Shown: positions 21,926 through 34,309 of the stretch, one piece after another | Position numbering within the stretch: position 1 is the stretch's first letter | Layout of the letters: each line of letters begins with the position of its first letter | DNA from: Morella rubra | Taxonomy: Eukaryota; Streptophyta; Magnoliopsida; Fagales; Myricaceae | Direction of reading: 5' to 3' | Assembly: GCA_003952965.2 (NCBI GenBank) | Contig: CM025850.1 | Coordinates: 31,730,112 to 31,794,111 of the forward strand | Length of the DNA: 64,000 nucleotides | The notes under the pieces: generated by a model | What the model saw: the letters and a program-made list of their open reading frames with translations, nothing else | The model's database searches: none | Told to the model about the DNA's origin: nothing | Made by a program: the position numbers and the translations under genes

Positions 21926-22177
21926 TTGCTAAAGGAGGATTTAGTGAGTGAAATTGTTGGATGGTGTCACGAGAAAATGAGGGCATTGGGTTTTGCTACC
22001 GAGCCGCAACATCTATTGCCATGGCCCATGACAAAAACTCTGATCGCCGAGCTTGCTGGCAATGATATACTCATGGATGCAGAACTCCATCCATCTCATG
22101 TAGGCTTTCAAAGACATCGTGGGCATACTCCTAGCCCCCCATGTATTCCAAGGCAATTATTTACTTTAAATGAATAA
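21926..22177 (+). other. Unrecognised coding-like fragment (copy B)
   Basis: Identical translation to 6304-6555, with the same lack of an ATG start. Likely a stranded exon of a host gene of unknown identity. Confidence 0.35.
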
Positions 22178-23113
22178 TTTAATTTTAATTTAATTAATAA
22201 TTAAGGAGATTAAAATATTCAAAAGGCCGTATACTACTCAAGAATTTTATATTTTATTAATTTTTTTGAAAAATTGATATTTTGGTCACTAGGTTTTGAC
22301 TCTTGTACAAAATAGTCACTAGGATTAATTTTTATTTTATTTTTAAGTCACTGAGTCCTTAACCACTAACGATTTGGTCCTTCCATCAATATTTCGTTAG
22401 CACCTCTAATGAAATCCATAAACACGTCAGCATCTTTGCCAACTCACCTTCATTTATCCACGTCAGCAGCCGAGTCAAGCAACCAATGTTAAAACAAACC
22501 CCATTCGATCAAAATGACACAGTATGCTTCAGCCTTCGTCTCCCTCTCCATCTCCAGCAACACACAGTAAAAGAAACTAAAAGACAATGGAGATCAAATG
22601 CTCACTCTGATTACAGGCCAGAAGTCCGGAACTTGGCATCTCAGCTCGAAAACTGGCTCTCCCTCTCCATTTCAAGCTCTTTGGGAAGCATCACCACACC
22701 GTAAAACACGTCTCCAAAAATCCCAGCGGAGCTCTTCCTCTTCAGCGATTGCAATTGAAACACCATTTTTTTTCCACTTACGTAAGCAAAATAAAAAACG
22801 AACAACAAATCTCGAAACTCGCACTTTTACAGATAATCGTAAGGGAAAAATTATACTCCCCCCCCCCCCCCAAAATTATGGGTACTTGCCTTTATTGATT
22901 TGATGACATTTAACCCTCTAATTATTAATGACTGACATTTTGCATTTCGTCGTCTGTTTTTCAATCAATTTGAATGGAAATCAGTGCACGTGACACGCAC
23001 GTGCGACTGACCACTTTTTTCTCCCATTTGTACCCCTCATATTGGGCACTGAAATGACTGGACTACCCCCTCACAAGCTGTCGAAGCTGCAGTCCAATAA
23101 TTTGAAATGACAG

Positions 23114-23792
23114 CAAGATTCTTTCCACCAGATGCTGAACCTGATGGGTCTTCACAGAGAGGGGATTGAGGTTTCAGCCTTCCGGACTCATTTGCTCGAG
23201 ACTCTTATAGCTTCTCCGGTAGACCACGAGCAACCAGTTGTAATGAGAGATAAGCTGTTGTTCTTGCAGTTAAATTTCTTCATCATCTCCTCTGGTTGTT
23301 GAGAAAAATGCGAAGCAACATTTCGTTTCAAATCCATTGCTTAGGAGCTGAGTTAGCATAATTTTTCGCTTTTCTGAGCCTAATTCAACTATTAAGCTTC
23401 CTATCGAGCTTAAGATTTAGAGATTTCCTCCCCCATTTTTTTAGGAACTGCTTTATGCGAAGTGCATTTCTGCAAAGGACTACCATGCTCCAAAGAGGCC
23501 ATTGTTGCAGAGACTTGCAGTTTAAGGAGCAGAAATTGAGACAAGAGATGTGATTATTGCCAGACGGACAGACCCAAAAGATAACTCAGAAGAAGAATGG
23601 TCGGTCATTGACTTAAAGGATGAGCAATCCTTGCTAAACGAAGAGAATTCGAATTCTAAAAATAAATCGAAGCACATTCGATTTGGCCCAAGGGCTGCCT
23701 CAGTTTTCGACTTCTGTAAATCCGGAGAGAGAAAAGAAGAGAAGAGCGCATTCGATTTGGCCACTGAACAATTAGGCTCATTCCAAGAATGA
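23114..23792 (+). pseudogene. Captured two-exon host fragment (copy B)
   Basis: Copy of 7492-8170: exon a 23114-23269 and exon b from 23445, with the same in-frame TAA near 23523. No independent information about its identity. Confidence 0.6.
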
Positions 23793-24304
23793 AATGTGGC
23801 ATTCCAAAGAAAACCCATTTTGGGATAGCCATTTGAAGCATAAAGAAAGTGAAACAAGGTCGATTGTAAGGCCTGTGAGGAGTAACACGGGGAGAAAAAA
23901 GGGGTCAGCAGCACATGAGTGTCACTTGCACTGATTTCCCGTTCAAATTGACGGAAAAGTAGACGGCAGGGTGCGAAATGTCAGTCAGTGGTAGTTGGAG
24001 AGCTAGACATGTTCTTTTTGATAAAATTTTTAGAATTTAAATTCAACCTTCTAAAATTACAATTACAACATTACTTCTACACAAATACCAATACAATTCA
24101 ACATTATTTTTTTTTACAAACATCAATACTACTTAACAACTTTTACACAAATACCAATAAAACTCTAATATTACCTAAATATTCATACCATACTTAAAAT
24201 TTTTAAAATTTTACTAAAACGAAATGCCTAAATATCACCAAATCAATAATATAGGGTATAAAGTGTCTGTATCCCATAATTAGGGCGAAAAGTATATTTT
24301 TCCC

Positions 24305-24879
24305 TTGCGGTAATGTAGGTCCCCGGTGGAACACACTTGCACCTTGCCCAGCACGTTCCACACGCTCTGATTCACAAGTTTGGCCTCGAGTGCAAACCGC
24401 ATCTCACCATATACCTCCACAGTCTGCAATAACAATATTACAGAAACATGAATCCATCTAACACTTGAACCATCAAGGATCCCTACCTACACTTCTAAAG
24501 CAGCTGATGCCCAAAGCCCAAATCCCTTCTGTTCACAAGGCGTAACTTAAACTTACTGGAGAAAGGCAAAAGCCTTCTGTTAGCTCCTTTCACCGCCTGG
24601 GAAAAAAAAAGCATCATAAATTCAAAAACTGAAAAAACAGTGATAAAGATAAGCCGTTGATACTAGAGGTGGTGGCATTATAATGAATAAACCCGGGTTT
24701 GCTGGTCCTCTAGCTTGGGGTCAGATGAACCTGTAAAATAAAGTAAAACGATCGGAAAACAGAGATTTGCATCATATTTCAGTTCGGTTATTTCAAAGAT
24801 GAGATTCAACAGAATCAACCTTTACCTGGGCAATGCAGAATAGCAAAATCGTCATTACAAGAAGTACGCGTAACGCCAT
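24305..24879 (-). pseudogene. GASA/Snakin-type pseudogene (copy B)
   Basis: Copy of 8683-9257. The signal-peptide exon lies at 24826-24879 and the RRLLPFS exon at about 24557-24596. Same lesions and same truncation at the nested MULE border. Confidence 0.7.
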
Positions 24880-25563
24880 GTGTTGCCTGGAAGCAGTAGC
24901 ACGAGGTTGCAGGTGAGACTGCTATGCAAGGTTTGGACTGGAGAACAGTGCCTTGCTTTATATAGCCGGTTCTTCATGACTTAATTGACTTAATTACAGC
25001 AGTTCGTTTTAACATTGGCAAAACGGTTCATTTTAACATTAGTTGTTTGACTGGACTGCTGACGTGGATAAGTGAAGGTGCGTTGGTAAGGATACTGACA
25101 GAATATGAACAAAAAGACCAGATCGTTAAATAGGGAAAGACTCAATGACTTAAAAATAAAAAAATTAATCCTACTGACTATTTTGTCATAAGGTCAACAC
25201 TTAGTGACCAAATTGTCAATTTCTCATTTTTTTTTTGTCATAATTTGTCTTTGCTCTTTAGCATTCCACAACTATGGATCAGTAGAGACATTGCAACTCA
25301 ATTCCCAGGGTCCAGTTTCGTTGGAAGAAAAGAGAATTCAAGAATAACATCACAAATGCATCCTCAATGAGCAGAAAATTTTTATTACAGTACCGAAATT
25401 ATTTCTATTAGTGTAAAGCAATCCATACATATCGAGCTAGACATAGCCGTATCTTCACCTAGTTAATACACACCTACTGCAGCATTCATTAAACGCTCAG
25501 AAACCTTGCATCAAGGCCCAAAGCCGCTTATTTAACTTCATGTCTAAAAGAGTTTGTGAGTGT

Positions 25564-28385
25564 TCACTGCTGTGCCTGAGAAAGAACATTCAATTAAAGA
25601 AGAGTTTTGCAAAAAGCATATCTGCCAAAAACAAGAGTAAAAAATCTTCACTTCAAATTTAGAAACCCATAAACTAACAGATTGTACCAGAAAGCGAGCC
25701 TTGTAGAATTCAACAAGCTCTTTGGGATCAGTCTTTGTCTGTTCATAAGCATCGATCTTGTTTATCTCCTGCACAAGGGTTAACCAGAATAGTTAAACAT
25801 TAATGAACCCAGAACTCTCCATTACATTATGCACTCGCACTTCTTTCAAAGCTATGACTAAGGATAAGGACATATTATGTATGCCCTCTGCCGAAGCAGT
25901 TAGGCTGACTTAAGCTTACATTGGTTTTGATCTGGCTCAATTAACTCAAGTCACAATCTCCAGGAAAAGGTAGTAACCCCTAAGAAACCAGCCAATTAGT
26001 AGGAGATATGACCAACCGCACATCAATCTACATTCAACTTCTAGCAGGTTCGAAACACACTAGCATAAATTCTGCAAAAGGTGCACTTTTCAGTCACATG
26101 TGGCAACTCACAAGACCTGATTGATTACCATTAACTTCACTCAAACTGTAGCCCTCATGGTGCGACTGGAACCCGTGATCAAGCCACTGCCATCAGTTCA
26201 AACCCAATTTTGTGCAAATTGGCAACTGCTAGAAATATTTGCTTGAACTAGTAATTGAAGATCGTAGTCGTTGCTGACTTTACATTCAGTACACTAACTG
26301 AATGCGGAAGATAAACGCCAAGGGGTAAATTGGAACTTGAAATTGCCTATGGATGTGATTATATATTGTACCTCGATCCATTTTGCAAGTTTAGGCCTTC
26401 CGGCTGTGATATCATACTTCCACACCTCTGATAAGAAGATTTGGAATCTTTCAACGAAATGGAACATAAGCTATGTCCACCTGAAGATCACATATTCAAG
26501 CATAAATCTGAGGTGAACACTGGAATCACAGAAAATACGGCTGTGTGAAACATTGACCGATTTTGCTTTCCACAGGTGAATCGACATGATAATTTCCTGG
26601 AGTCTGATACCTTTCTTTAACTTTTTTTTTGAATCTCTATGCTTTTTTTTATGACAATGTATATAACAAAAAAAAAAAAAAAACTCACTGCAGCACCGCG
26701 GGCAAACAAAAAACAGTACTACAATAGAAAATCAATTTACCAAACTGAGTTGCCCAAGGAAGAATGGCCCATCATCGAACTTATGAAGAGCCTTTTCTAA
26801 GTGATCAAATACAGGACCTGATGCAAGTTAAAGTCTTAGTCAACCTGTCTCTACCAGAAATGATAACCCTAAGCGCAGCAAGTTCTAAAGCTTACCAACT
26901 TCTTTGACGGGGTCTCCTTTGAATGATGTGAACACTGTCTTGATGAAGGTGTCAGTGTAAGCTATCAACTCTTCCGCAAATTCTCTTTTAGCAGGATCCT
27001 ACAGCATTTTCCAACGTCACACTAGTCCAATACCAAAAAACAGAGGGAGAGTGATGGAGAGACAGAAAGAGAAGGGGGACCCGGCCTGGGGGGGTACCCA
27101 TAGAGAGAAGCGCGGTTAACCAAGGGGGCAAGAATTATTCAAATCTTACATTGGGTAGAAGAGAAGGCCCCTCAAAGTTGCTGTCAACGTATTTGATTAA
27201 GTCAAGACTTTCTCCAATGATTTTGCCATTGTGTTCCAATGATGGCACCTGTTAACATGGATGGCCCCATAATCAATCAACAAAATCAAGCAGTTCATCG
27301 TGTATATCTATTGGATATCCAATAGTAATACACATAGGCATGTCTTGTTCAAAATTATAACCTTGTTTTCAGGGTAGAGTTTCTCCTTGTACCAAGCAGG
27401 CCTGTTTTGAAGGTTAATTGGTACCAATTCAATCTTTTCTTGTAATCCCTGCAACTCAGCAATATAAATATCCAGTTAAAAGAAGAACCAACAACAAAAA
27501 AAACTGCCCAAGAAAAGTGGAAGGACAAATTGATCCCGTAGGGTAGGGGTATAGTGTCTGTAAAGCTTGAGCACGAAAAACAAATGTAGTCTATAGACAA
27601 ACTACGAAATAAAAAACGAGGACAGAGTGATGAAAAAGACCTTATAATTCCTGGTGATCCATACACGCTGTGCAAATGGGCAGGTGTAACAGATGTACAA
27701 CCTTCCAAAAGAAAACACAAAATTCCAAGTTTAGCATACGAGGAAGAAACTAGCAAATACGAAGAGCACAAAAACAAAGCAATATAAAGCTCAACCAGAA
27801 AAACAAGGAGAGCAACCTGGTAGTTCCATCAAAGAGAGGACGGAGTGGCATCCACGGTGGGGGAAGATTATCTGATACGAATGCTAGGCCTAGCAGAAAC
27901 GGCCCAATCCGCGGTACATGTCGTGAAGACCCATACCAAATCAGCTCTGAGGAGTTCAGCTCTGAGGAGTTAGTACGTGCAGGAGTGGAACAGCGGCATG
28001 CAAGTTGGTTGAGAAAAACGTGGATGGAAGTGCGTGAGAGATAAGGATAAAACGTGGATTGCAGTTATCTTTTGCACATTTTATAAGCAGAATGTAAGCT
28101 GAGTAGTTGCCAGTCAGAAGTCATGTAAAGGCATCGGAACTCACTTTGTCTGTATTGGCTTGCTTCCAGCCAGAATGGAGCTTATGTAATATAGCTCTAC
28201 CAGTGTCAACGTGTCTATCTCTGACTGGGAATCATTATCTTTCACGCTACTGTTCACGACCCAGAAAAATTTGAGGAGGGATAGAAAAGATAACTTCGGA
28301 GAAACCGTAATGAAAAACCCAAATGAGAAGATGAAGAGAAGTTCAGAGGCACTCTCGAATCCCAAAACACTTACGCGGCAGCCAT
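25564..28385 (-). pseudogene. GSTL pseudogene G1 (copy B)
   Basis: Exons: 28375-28385, exon 2 in two pieces (about 28234-28249 and 27817-27872), 27641-27701, 27362-27448, 27150-27248, 26896-26998, 26741-26817, 26372-26480 (109 nt, same extra base), 25688-25768 and 25564-25575. Here exon 2 keeps its donor (CCAG followed by GTTGC) and the insertion that splits it is about 361 bp, again between GATAAT repeats. Exon 9 has the usual 27 codons. Both G1 copies therefore share the exon 2 insertion and the exon 8 frameshift, and copy A has further damage. Same gene or allele as 9942-12724. Confidence 0.85.
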
Positions 28386-28490
28386 TGGTGATGTTGAAGT
28401 CTTTTAGAGAGCTCCAAGCTTCAGGTTAGCCCTTTACTTTCTAATGTGATGCCCAATGCCGTCTATGTTCATTGGGGAGACTTTATATAG

Positions 28491-30057
28491 GAGTTCGAAC
28501 ACCCCGAAATCGCGAGCAGTGACGAAACGGGACAGCTACGTGGGATGGAGAGAGAGCAGGCGAGACCGAATCAGAAATTTCCACGAATCAAATAGCGACA
28601 GGCCAGACCGCGAAAGCCTACTAACCTCTCTTTTTCTTTTTCTTGTTAATGAAAAAAAATTAGTTGGTAGTGACATTTGTTGTAAAGATTTCCAAAATTA
28701 ATTATTTATGTACTTATTATATTTCGGGATGGTTTCTTATATGAAAAGTTGCGAATGCTTTGATGGTGAGAATTTAGCTATAAGCTCCGCGGGTTATACG
28801 AAAAATTAGTCTGTTTCAGCCAATTTAGATCGGTCTGGTTGGTTTCGGTCCAAACCTCTTCGGCCCTATTAGGAAGGATGAATTGAGGACATTGCTTAAA
28901 GCCCAACAAGAAGTCAACCCGTGTACTAATGATCCCCTGTTGGAGAATATGTTATAGGATTTGGGAGTTTGAGTTCAATTTCAAATCTAATATAGTCAAA
29001 TCAATAAGATCTAATTGATGATTTATGAATGGGGAATAAAGTCATAAGATCAAAGATCAAAGAAAAGATAAATTTAATAACTTTATACAATAATAGTAAA
29101 AGTATGATTGAAAATGAGAGAGAGAGAAAATTGAATCAACTTTATTTTATAAATTGCAAAAGAATGATTCTCCACCTTGGGTTCAAGTTTTGATATTTCT
29201 AACCTTATCTCTTTGCTTGTTCGAAGAATTGTATTTTTTTTTTTTTTTTACTAAATTACTCCCTTAATCATTGTTGTTTAAACTTTTTCTATTTTAGTCC
29301 TTTGAATGGATTTTTTGTCATGCACATATTTGGGGTAGAGAGATCCTTTCCCAAATTAGTCTATCTGTCTACCTTACCTAATGACAATAATGATGTGACA
29401 ATATAAAAATTAAAATATTAATCAAATGAGGAAGATATACAGAAAAATACTAATTTTTTTTTTTACAAAAAATATGACCCTCCACTCCTTAAAAAAAAAA
29501 ATCAAATATTTAAATAAATAAGTGCAAAATATAAAAGAAAGAGACAGAAAAATTGAAATAAATTATAAAATAAAAACCAAATGCAAAAAATTACATAAAA
29601 ATGAGAAAAAAAATTTAAAAAGGCATGACCCTTAATGGAAAAAAAAATATGAGACCTAAAAAATTTAAATTAATAACTAAAAAATACAAAAGAAAGAGAA
29701 AAAAAAATCAAATTAAACTCTGCAAGAAGAAAATAAATAGAAAAATAAAAAAAGAAATATTAGAAAAAAGAGACTAAAAAAAAAGATGAAAAAACAAGCT
29801 CTCCAACTTTTGCAAAAGGGAAAAAACTCAAATTTAAAAACCTAACCACGAAATAAATAAAACTAAAATAGAAATAACATATACGGAAATAAAATAAGTA
29901 ACAAAAAAAAGAGAAAGAGAAACAAAACAAAAGCATAAACTTAAAAGTATTAAAACAGTAAAAGGTTTTTTAAAAAGGGAGATAGAAATTGAAATATATT
30001 CTGAAAAATCTCTTCCCCTAGGACGCACCCTCTTGACGAAGTGGAGCTGGCGGCACC
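28491..30057. other. No gene seen; upstream flank of G1 and A-rich DNA (copy B)
   Basis: Copy of 12830-14396, near-identical, with long A runs at about 29460-29990. No coding signal. Confidence 0.5.
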
Positions 30058-30065
30058 TTGCAAGG

Positions 30066-30481
30066 CAGTGGTGAATCCAGGGGGGGCGGCCGTCACCCAT
30101 TGGACCAGCAAAAAAAAAAAATTACATGTAAATTTTTTTTTTTTCATAAGTTGGTTTGGCCTATGGGAGCCCGATCCCCATAGGCCCAGGCCAACCCTAG
30201 TTTTCAGCCTAGGGCCTGGGCCCATTAGGCCTAGGCCCTTTATTTTTTAATATGCATAGGGTGAAACGACGTCGTTTCACCCTCTGCCTTAAAAAAAAAA
30301 AAAATCAAAATAGGCAGTCGACCCCTCTCTCTCTCTTCAAATTTTCCCTCCCTCTCTCTTTCTCGCTCACCGCCGCACCATCGTGCTCACTGCCCCGTTG
30401 TCCACCGTTGCACCACTGCAGCTGCACCGCAGCACCAACGTCCAGACAACCAGACGGACACATTGATCTCACCTCTCTCAG

Positions 30482-30523
<42 letters not shown>

Positions 30524-31625
30524 TGCTCTCTACGGCTACCGGCTCTGCCTCTCTCTCTCAACTCTAAACTCTCGGTCTCTCTCTCTCTCTTGACTCTGAC
30601 TCTCTCTCAAATTCTCAATCTCATTATTTTGATTTTTGACGGTTTCAATTTTTGCAGGATTCTCGAGATTTTACGGTTGAAAATTGTTGGACCTCCGACT
30701 CCTAGTACGTCTCTCTATTCAAGATTCTCTATCTACAATTAAGTAGAAAAATTCATTTATTTAGTATGCTAAAAATGCTTTAGGGTTTGAAATTTATGAT
30801 TTGTGAAATTGTTGAAGATTGAATTGGTTTTGATAGTGATGATGGATTGAATTGGTTTGGATATTTGTGGGCTGTGAAATTGATGGAGGATGGGATTGAA
30901 TTGGTTTGGATATTTTATGTTGTGAAATTGTTGAAATTGAATTGGTTTGAATTTGGATATATGTGATTTGTGAAACTGTTTATTTGAATTGGTTTGTGGA
31001 ATTGTTTTTCATTTTTAATTAATTTGATTGTAATATTCAATTGAATGCAATGTAATTAGATTGTAATTTGGATTTGAATTAGGGATTTTGACATTTTGTG
31101 AAATTGGGAATTTTTTTGATAGTATCATTTTTAATTAATTTGATTGTAATATCAATTGAATGCAATGTAATTAATTGTAGATTGGAATTTGATTTGAATT
31201 AGGAATTTTGACATTTTGTGAAATTGGGGATTTTTTTAATAGTATCATTTTTAATTAATTTGATTGTAATATCAATTGAATACAATGTAATTAGATTGGA
31301 ATTTGGATTTGATTTGAATTAATTAGATTGGAATTTAGATTTTTGAGTTGTGATCCAATTGATTGATCGTCTTTCACTTTGATTTATTTTGTTTAGATAA
31401 TGGATAAGTTTGTGATAAGAAAGCCACGTAGCATAGGATGTAATTGTCATCTCTCAATCGTAGTACATAGTACGGTACGTGTATTCTATTATTTTTAATT
31501 TTTTTAGTCTTTAATTTTTGATATTGTAACTCTAAGAAATTTTTTGTATTATGAAGAAAAAAAATTCTTATCATTTTGCGTTTAAAGTTCGACCCTCATG
31601 AATTTTGATCCTGGATCCGCCACTG
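30066..31625 (-). mobile_element. Non-autonomous hAT, deletion derivative (copy B)
   Basis: Copy of 14405-15960 with the same terminal repeats and flanking TTGCAAGG (30058-30065) and TTACAAGG (31626-31633). Differences from copy A cluster in the CT run and in the repeated GGATTGAATTGG tract at 30780-30970. Confidence 0.88.
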
Positions 31626-31633
31626 TTACAAGG

Positions 31634-34309
31634 GCTGGTCGCGAAATACTACCACCACCCTCGGAAGAATTTTGCCTTGGTGCTTTTAATTCTAGTATTT
31701 AAAATTTGTTATTACTTGTACTTAAATATTTTAAGATTTTTTATTTTAATTTTACTTCTTCATTTCTAATTATTTTCCGTATTTTTCTCCCTTTTTTTTT
31801 TTTATAATATTTCTTTTTTGACTTTTTGTTTCTTCTATTTATTGTCTTCTCAGGGAGTGTATTTTAATTTTTTTGTCTCTTCTTTTGTGCTTTTTAGTTA
31901 TTCATTTAAATTTCCGTCGTTTCATATTTTTTTCAATGAGCCTACATTTTTTTTTATTTTTTTGTATTTTTCCTCATTTAATTTTAATTTTTATATTTTA
32001 TTCAGATTTATTTCAATTTTTTTGTCTCTTTATTTCATATTTTCAAGTTATTTATTTAATTTATTATATTTTTTTTCATGGAGAGGAGCGTGGTACTTTT
32101 TTTAGATTTTTTTTTTAATATCTATTTGTAGTTATTTCTCTACACATCTTTCACATTAAATTAATATTTTTTATGATTTATTTTAATTTTTTAGTGTCAC
32201 TCAAGTCGGCGACTTCTGTTGGTAAGAGTTTGTAAGATTGACAGGGGCTAATTTGAGAAATGGAATCTATTCCAAGAATCTGGGGGCTAACTTGAGAATG
32301 GTACCTATTCCAAGAATCTCCATGGCAAGGAATGGAGCTTTGTAATTTTTGTAGATTTTTTTTTATTTGTAGTATTTCTCTCTATATATTTCTCATTTAA
32401 TTACTATTATTATGATTTATTTTAATAATTTATTTATATTTTTTATTTATATCATTAAGCAAGTTGCAGACTTAATAAGATTGACGGAGGGTTAACTTGA
32501 GAAATGATACTTATTCTAGGAATCTCTCTCGCAAAAAACGTGTAGTTTAAGAACTAAATCGAGAAATGATTAATTACATAGTTTAATCGGACTTAAGTTT
32601 GTTTTTATTTTGGGTTAATTATCATCTTTCTTTTCAAATTACCACTCGATTCTTAAATATCTTTATAAACTTTTACTCATTACAATTCACTATTATACTT
32701 CTTGTTCTGATTTCTTCCCTCAATTGACTGAGATTATTATGTCAAATAGTTTTTATTTTACGTGATAGACACATGACCTTCTATTTATGTGAAAAGATAA
32801 TTTTATTCTTAGTGGAGTCTTTTTTAATTTTTTAATGCAGTTCTAATAATTCGTAAATCTAAAAATAATATATAGTTAATTAATTTTTTGTGTATGTGAA
32901 TAATAGATAAGATTTGTCACAGCATACAGTGATTAGTTTGTCTGTTTGTGCGTTCTGTCTATAGAACAGCGCCTCTGTGACCGCGTGATGGGCCTCCCAT
33001 TTATTTCTCCTCTTCCTCTCAATTTCCTAGTATTCACGTTCTCTCCAAATACCTTTCCAACTTTCGTCCTGTCCAAAGACGGCCATGGCCTCCCTAGCTC
33101 CACAATGAAGGAATTCTGTTTTTTTCTTTAATAATTTTTTAAAAATTATCTTCTTTAATTTTTTGTAGTTTAAAAAATCTTCTTTTTTTATGTTTGGTTT
33201 GGACTTTCAAACCTATCAATCTTGTCTAAATTGTTAAGTAAAAATCGTGCAAAATGACCAAAATGCCCTCTAAGGCCAGTATTTTGGTCATTTTGGTCAT
33301 TTTTCAATTTAAAATTTAGACGGGGGGCGAAGATTGATATTTTGAAAGTTATGGGTCTCAAAATTTTGATCTCTTCCTCTTTTTTTTTATTAAATTTTTT
33401 TATTATAATATTCATTTAAATATTCTCCCTCTTCACTTTTTCACAAATTTTCATAAATTATCTTTACTTTTTCACCTATCTCCATCCTCCAAAATTTACA
33501 CCAATTTAAAATTTTAACAAACACCATCAAATTCTTGCTTGTCCTAATCCTGTCTATAAGCCCATCACAAGTAAATTACTTCGACACCTTCACATTGGCT
33601 AGGTTATTTTTCTGCAGTTCAGTCAAAGGTACATTAAAATATGTGCTTAATATAAAGTTAACTCAGCTTTCGAAGATACCATACTAAGGAGTCCGGAGTT
33701 CAATTCCTTCCTTAATAGATGCGTCTGAGTTCACATATTTTTTAAATGTGATGGTGACGTGGGCAAAGAGTGAATGAAAAAGGACAGAAGGGTCAACTTC
33801 ACTAATGCATTTATGAAACATGTTAGAACATTTGGTATATAGAGATTGATTGACCATCAATCAAAGAGACTGATCGCCCTCAAAAACCTTGATTGAGTCT
33901 GATAAAATTAGAAATTTGTAGAGATTTGTCTCTTCTATTCCAGTATTAATACAACTTTCCTAACCTCTTGTAAACACATATACACTCAGAATCATACTAA
34001 ATAAGAGAAATCATATAGCTCTCTTAAACTTTCCCCAATGGTAGACTTAGGTCCGTCTATTTAAGTTGCAAAACCGAACTACCTTAAGTCGTTTAGTTCT
34101 TGCTTCTCTCTCTCTTGTGCAATCCCATTTTCATTTATTTCAACAAAACAGATACTCTTTATGGCACAGTACAGAAATGGTTGCTGTTCATTTTAGCAGT
34201 CTAAGTATTACACAAGCACATAAGACATTCGCATTACATTTGAAGAAACCTTCAAGCCATAAAGCCACTTATTTCACTTCCATGTCCAACGACAGACTGG
34301 CTGGCATGT
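31634..34309. other. No gene seen; T-rich DNA and 3' flank of G2 (copy B)
   Basis: Copy of 15969-18543 apart from about 33170-33385, where an unrelated segment stands in place of about 110 bp of block A. That segment contains GACCAAAATGCCCTCTAAGG-type words often seen in plant intergenic repeats. No coding signal. Confidence 0.45.

Larger units (their letters stand above)
22268..25225. mobile_element. Pack-MULE (copy B)
   Basis: Copy of 6646-9603 with the same long inverted arms, no visible differences, and the same nested element (22843-24304). Its presence in both blocks reflects the block repeat, not a second transposition. Confidence 0.75.
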